DNA from: Verrucomicrobiota bacterium
GTDB taxonomy: Bacteria > Verrucomicrobiota > Verrucomicrobiia > Palsa-1439
Assembly: GCA_016871575.1 (NCBI GenBank)
Contig: VHCW01000014.1
Span: 1 to 64,000 of the forward strand
DNA: 64,000 nt
Direction: 5' to 3'
The notes below the pieces were generated by a model that did not search any database, was not told the origin of the DNA, and saw only the letters and a program-made list of their open reading frames with translations. The position numbers and the translations under genes were made by a program. This document shows positions 60,973 through 64,000 of this stretch, piece after piece (positions within the stretch are counted from its first letter, which is position 1; each line of letters begins with the position of its first letter).

Positions 60973-62757
60973 ATGAAATTCATCCTCATCCTCCTCGCCA
61001 CCGCCGCCACGGCTTTCGCCAGTGAATCGGAACTCATCGCTGTGCTGAAGTCCGACGCCAAACTCGAAGAGAAAGTCGCAGCGTGCCGGCAACTGGCCGT
61101 CGTCGGCACGAAGCAGGCCGTGCCAATCCTCGCGCCGCTGCTCGCCGACGAGAAACTCGCGCACATGGCGCGGTACGCCCTCGAACCGATGCCCGATGCG
61201 TCCGTTGACGCCGCGTTCCGCGACGCGCTCGGCACGGTCAAAGGCAAACTCCTCATCGGTGTCATCAATTCCATCGCCGTCCGCGGCGACAAAAAAGCCA
61301 TCCCGCAGCTTCTCAAGCTGTGGCAAGACGCCGATGCCGGCGTGGCCGACGCGGCGGCCGCGGCGCTCGGTAAACTCGGCAGCGTCGAGGCCGCGCCGAA
61401 GCTCACGGGTGACGCGGCGCTGCGTTGCGCCGAGGCGCTTGGTGGTAAACACGCCGTCGCGATTTACAACCGCCTCCTCACCGACAAGGCCCAGCAGATT
61501 CGCGCCGCCGCCGTTCACGGGCTGCTGTGTTCCGGAAATGTTCCGGTTGAAAAGTTTCTTGTCGAGGACGATCCGATTGCGTTCGCTGCCGCGCTGAAAA
61601 CGCTCCAACAGGAACTTCCCGGCGCGAAAGTCACCAAGGCTGCCGCTGGGCAGCTCGATAAACTGACGCCGGTGTCGAAGCCGCTGTTGATTGCGGCGCT
61701 CGGCAATCGCGGCGATGTCGCCGCACTGCCGGTCGTGCTCGCTGCCGCGAAGAGCGGCGACAAGGCGGCGCGCGTCGCGGCGTTCCGCGCGCTGGCGCAG
61801 TTCCGCAAGCCTGACGCAGTGCCGGTGCTCGCCGCTGCGGTGACGGATGCGGACCTCGGCCCGGCGGCGCAGGAAGCGCTCGTGAGTTTGCCGGGACGCG
61901 AAGCTGACGCTGCGATTCTCGCGCTCTTCAACGATTCTCCCTCGGTGGCGATTACGTTGGCGACGCAACGGCGGTTGACGTCGGCGATGCCGGCGTTGAT
62001 GAAGCTCGCGAAGGACGCGAAGCAGCGCGGGCCGGCGTTGAAGGCCATCGGCGAACTCGCCGGCGAAGCGGACGTGCCGGCGCTGCTGGATTTGTTGCCG
62101 GGCGATGCGGTGGAGCAGGCGTTGATCAGCGTGTGCGGTCGCACGCCGAACGCCATCGGGCCGGTGAGCGCGCGATTGAACAGCGCGCCGGCGTCGGCGA
62201 AAGGTTCGTTGTTCCGCGTGCTCGGCGCCATCGGCGGGCCGAAGGCGCTCGCGGCGGTGCGCGCGGGTGTGACGGACAACGACGCCGAGGTGAAACGCGC
62301 GGCGGTCCGCGCGCTGGCAACGTGGAAGGACACGGAAGCGGCGCCGGATCTGCTCGGGTTCGCGAAGTCGCTGCCGGATGCGACGGACAAACTGCTCTGC
62401 CTGCGCGGCGCGATCACACTCGCGGCGAACCCGTCGTTACCGGCGGAAGAGCGGTTGAAGGTTTGCAAGTCGGCGGAGGCGTTGATCGAGCGCCCCGAGG
62501 AGAAGAAGCTGTTGCTCGGCACGCTCGGCGGCGTGGCGCATCCCGACGCGCTGGCGATGGTGTTGCCGTACCTCGATAACGCGGCGACGAAAGCCGAAGC
62601 CGGTCTGGCGGCGGTGAGCATCGGCCAGAAGATTATGAGGACGAATCGCAAGGAAGTCGTGCAGGCGTTGCAGCAAGTGTTGAAGTCCACGGACAATCCG
62701 AATTTGAAGGAACGGGTGAACGCGGTGCTGGGCGGGCCCGCAAAGAAAAGGAACTGA
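60973..62757 (+). CDS. Secreted HEAT-repeat protein
   Basis: Signal MKFILILLATAATAFA; repeated A..AL..LG.. alpha-alpha units (DAAAAALGKLGSVEAAPKL, VKRAAVRALATWKDTEAAP). Confidence 0.85.
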   Translation: MKFILILLATAATAFASESELIAVLKSDAKLEEKVAACRQLAVVGTKQAVPILAPLLADEKLAHMARYALEPMPDASVDAAFRDALGTVKGKLLIGVINSIAVRGDKKAIPQLLKLWQDADAGVADAAAAALGKLGSVEAAPKLTGDAALRCAEALGGKHAVAIYNRLLTDKAQQIRAAAVHGLLCSGNVPVEKFLVEDDPIAFAAALKTLQQELPGAKVTKAAAGQLDKLTPVSKPLLIAALGNRGDVAALPVVLAAAKSGDKAARVAAFRALAQFRKPDAVPVLAAAVTDADLGPAAQEALVSLPGREADAAILALFNDSPSVAITLATQRRLTSAMPALMKLAKDAKQRGPALKAIGELAGEADVPALLDLLPGDAVEQALISVCGRTPNAIGPVSARLNSAPASAKGSLFRVLGAIGGPKALAAVRAGVTDNDAEVKRAAVRALATWKDTEAAPDLLGFAKSLPDATDKLLCLRGAITLAANPSLPAEERLKVCKSAEALIERPEEKKLLLGTLGGVAHPDALAMVLPYLDNAATKAEAGLAAVSIGQKIMRTNRKEVVQALQQVLKSTDNPNLKERVNAVLGGPAKKRN

Positions 62758-62760
62758 CAA

Positions 62761-63648
62761 ATGAAGAAGCTCATTTGTTTGACGGAGCAAAACCAGTTGT
62801 GCGGAGGTCTCCCGACCCCGCACAAAACACGACCGAAGGTCTCCCCGTGCGCATCGGAGGAGGAGACATCGCGGTCAAGCGTCACGGCGCGGTCAGGAGA
62901 CCTGCGCCGAACAGCCGTTTCATTGTGTGTGCTGATGTTGTGTTTGACGAACGCGATGGCCGCGAAGGATACGCGTGTCTATGAGATGCGCACGTACTAC
63001 GCGACGCCGGGCAAACTGGACGCGGTGGTGGCGCGGTTCCGCGACCACACCTGCAAGCTGTTTGAGAAACACGGGATGACAAACATCGGTTACTGGGTGC
63101 CAGTGGACAATCCCGACCAGAAGTTGATCTACATCCTTGCGTTCCCCAGCCGCGAGACGCGCGACAAGTCGTTCAGGGCGTTTGCCACCAGCCCCGAATG
63201 GAAGGCCGTCGTCAAGGAAACCGAAGCCAACGGCAAGATCGTCGCGAAGATTGAATCGGTCTTCCTGCAAGCGACGGATTTCTCGCCAGCCATCAAAACG
63301 GGTGACGCCGGTCCGCGCCTCTTCGAGTTGCGCGATTACACCGCCTCCCCCGGCAATCTCGACAGCCTGCTCGCCCGGTTCCGCAACCACACTTGCAAGT
63401 TGTTCTCGAAACATGGAATAACACACATCGGCTATTGGACGCAGATCGGCGCCGACAACAAGCTCATCTACATCCTCGCCCACAAGGACGCCGATGCCGC
63501 AAAAGCGTCGTTCACCGCATTCCGCGCTGATCCGGCTTGGATCGCGGCAAAGAAAGCGTCGGAAGACAAAGCCGGCGGCTCGCTCACGGTGTCCGACGGT
63601 GTGAAGTCCACGATGATGAAGGCGACGGATTTCTCGCAGATCAAGTAA
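62761..63648 (+). CDS. NIPSNAP-family protein, two tandem domains, leader disrupted by repeat
   Basis: RVYEMRTYYATPGKLDAVVARFRDHTCKLFEKHGMTNIGYW and RLFELRDYTASPGNLDSLLARFRNHTCKLFSKHGITHIGYW. Confidence 0.9.
   Translation: MKKLICLTEQNQLCGGLPTPHKTRPKVSPCASEEETSRSSVTARSGDLRRTAVSLCVLMLCLTNAMAAKDTRVYEMRTYYATPGKLDAVVARFRDHTCKLFEKHGMTNIGYWVPVDNPDQKLIYILAFPSRETRDKSFRAFATSPEWKAVVKETEANGKIVAKIESVFLQATDFSPAIKTGDAGPRLFELRDYTASPGNLDSLLARFRNHTCKLFSKHGITHIGYWTQIGADNKLIYILAHKDADAAKASFTAFRADPAWIAAKKASEDKAGGSLTVSDGVKSTMMKATDFSQIK
62805..62903. repeat. Nested palindromic repeat inserted in frame in the NIPSNAP leader
   Basis: Outer AGGTCTCC...GGAGACCT, inner GACCGAAGGTCTCC...GGAGACATCGCGGTC. Confidence 0.65.
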
Positions 63649-63658
63649 AAGTGACATC

Positions 63659-64000
63659 ATGAAACAGCCTTGTGCGTGTGGTTGCAGTCGGCGCGATTTC
63701 CTCGCCACGGTCAGCCTCACCGCGGCAGGCGTCGCGCTTTACGGATTGGCGCTCCCATCGTTCGCGCAATCGCCTGAGCCGCGCAAACGAACCGGCGCCA
63801 CAGTGCGCGTCCTGTTCCTCTACCCGCCGTCCGAAACGTTCACCAAGGATCCCGACGGCTGGTGGAGTTGGCCGGGCAACGATTACGATGCCGAAGGCCG
63901 CCAACGCCTGTTCACCGGCCAGTTGCGCAAGATGGAGAAGTCGCTCGGCTGCAAACTCGATCTCGACGACAAGCCTGTCGCCACCAACGATGATGTGGCG
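63659..64000 (+). CDS. Secreted (Tat-like) protein of unknown function, truncated at the right window edge
   Basis: ATG at 63659 opens MKQPCACGCSRRDFLATVSLTAAGVALYGLALPSFAQSPEPRKRTGATVRVLFLYPPSETF to the window end without a stop. Confidence 0.75.
   Translation, partial: MKQPCACGCSRRDFLATVSLTAAGVALYGLALPSFAQSPEPRKRTGATVRVLFLYPPSETFTKDPDGWWSWPGNDYDAEGRQRLFTGQLRKMEKSLGCKLDLDDKPVATNDDVA

Noticed and set aside
61515-62885. 456-aa minus-strand Ser/Ala-rich ORF
   Set aside because: Shadow of the HEAT-repeat gene; composition reflects codon complement.

Overview
High-GC bacterial chromosome segment whose gene content resembles Verrucomicrobia/Planctomycetes; this lineage call is inferred from family content only. 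I found no rRNA, tRNA or CRISPR array. Left third (1-31 kb): secreted catabolic genes, including several Cys-type sulfatases, an M14 peptidase, beta-helix and TIM-barrel glycan-acting candidates, a ceramidase-like protein, a PQQ-propeller protein, an S9 peptidase, a sialidase, and a large GQLK-repeat protein. Middle: housekeeping genes (nth, DUF2723/TPR, purH, lepB) and a redox-stress block (two ferritin-like proteins, PerR/Fur, KatG, Rieske-like, OsmC). A roughly 6 kb same-strand operon (DUF134, DUF5320, two NifX-like proteins, TrmO, two tandem MinD-like ferredoxin ATPases, MBL, NifU-like) resembles the anaerobe 'orange protein' (ORP) systems and has a 20-bp near-perfect palindrome at its head. 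Right: a hopanoid locus (shc, hpnH) adjoining a standalone ATP-grasp protein and a standalone cyanophycin-synthetase-like Mur ligase, then DUF4337, galE, HEAT and NIPSNAP genes. The best structural finds are small palindromic mobile elements. A 139-bp MITE-like element splits a lipoprotein gene, with a 5-bp target duplication whose removal restores the reading frame exactly. A nested palindrome lies in frame inside a signal peptide. A 302-bp element has 16-bp perfect terminal repeats. A RAYT-like transposase remnant is also present. All calls come from reading the sequence; no database search was run.
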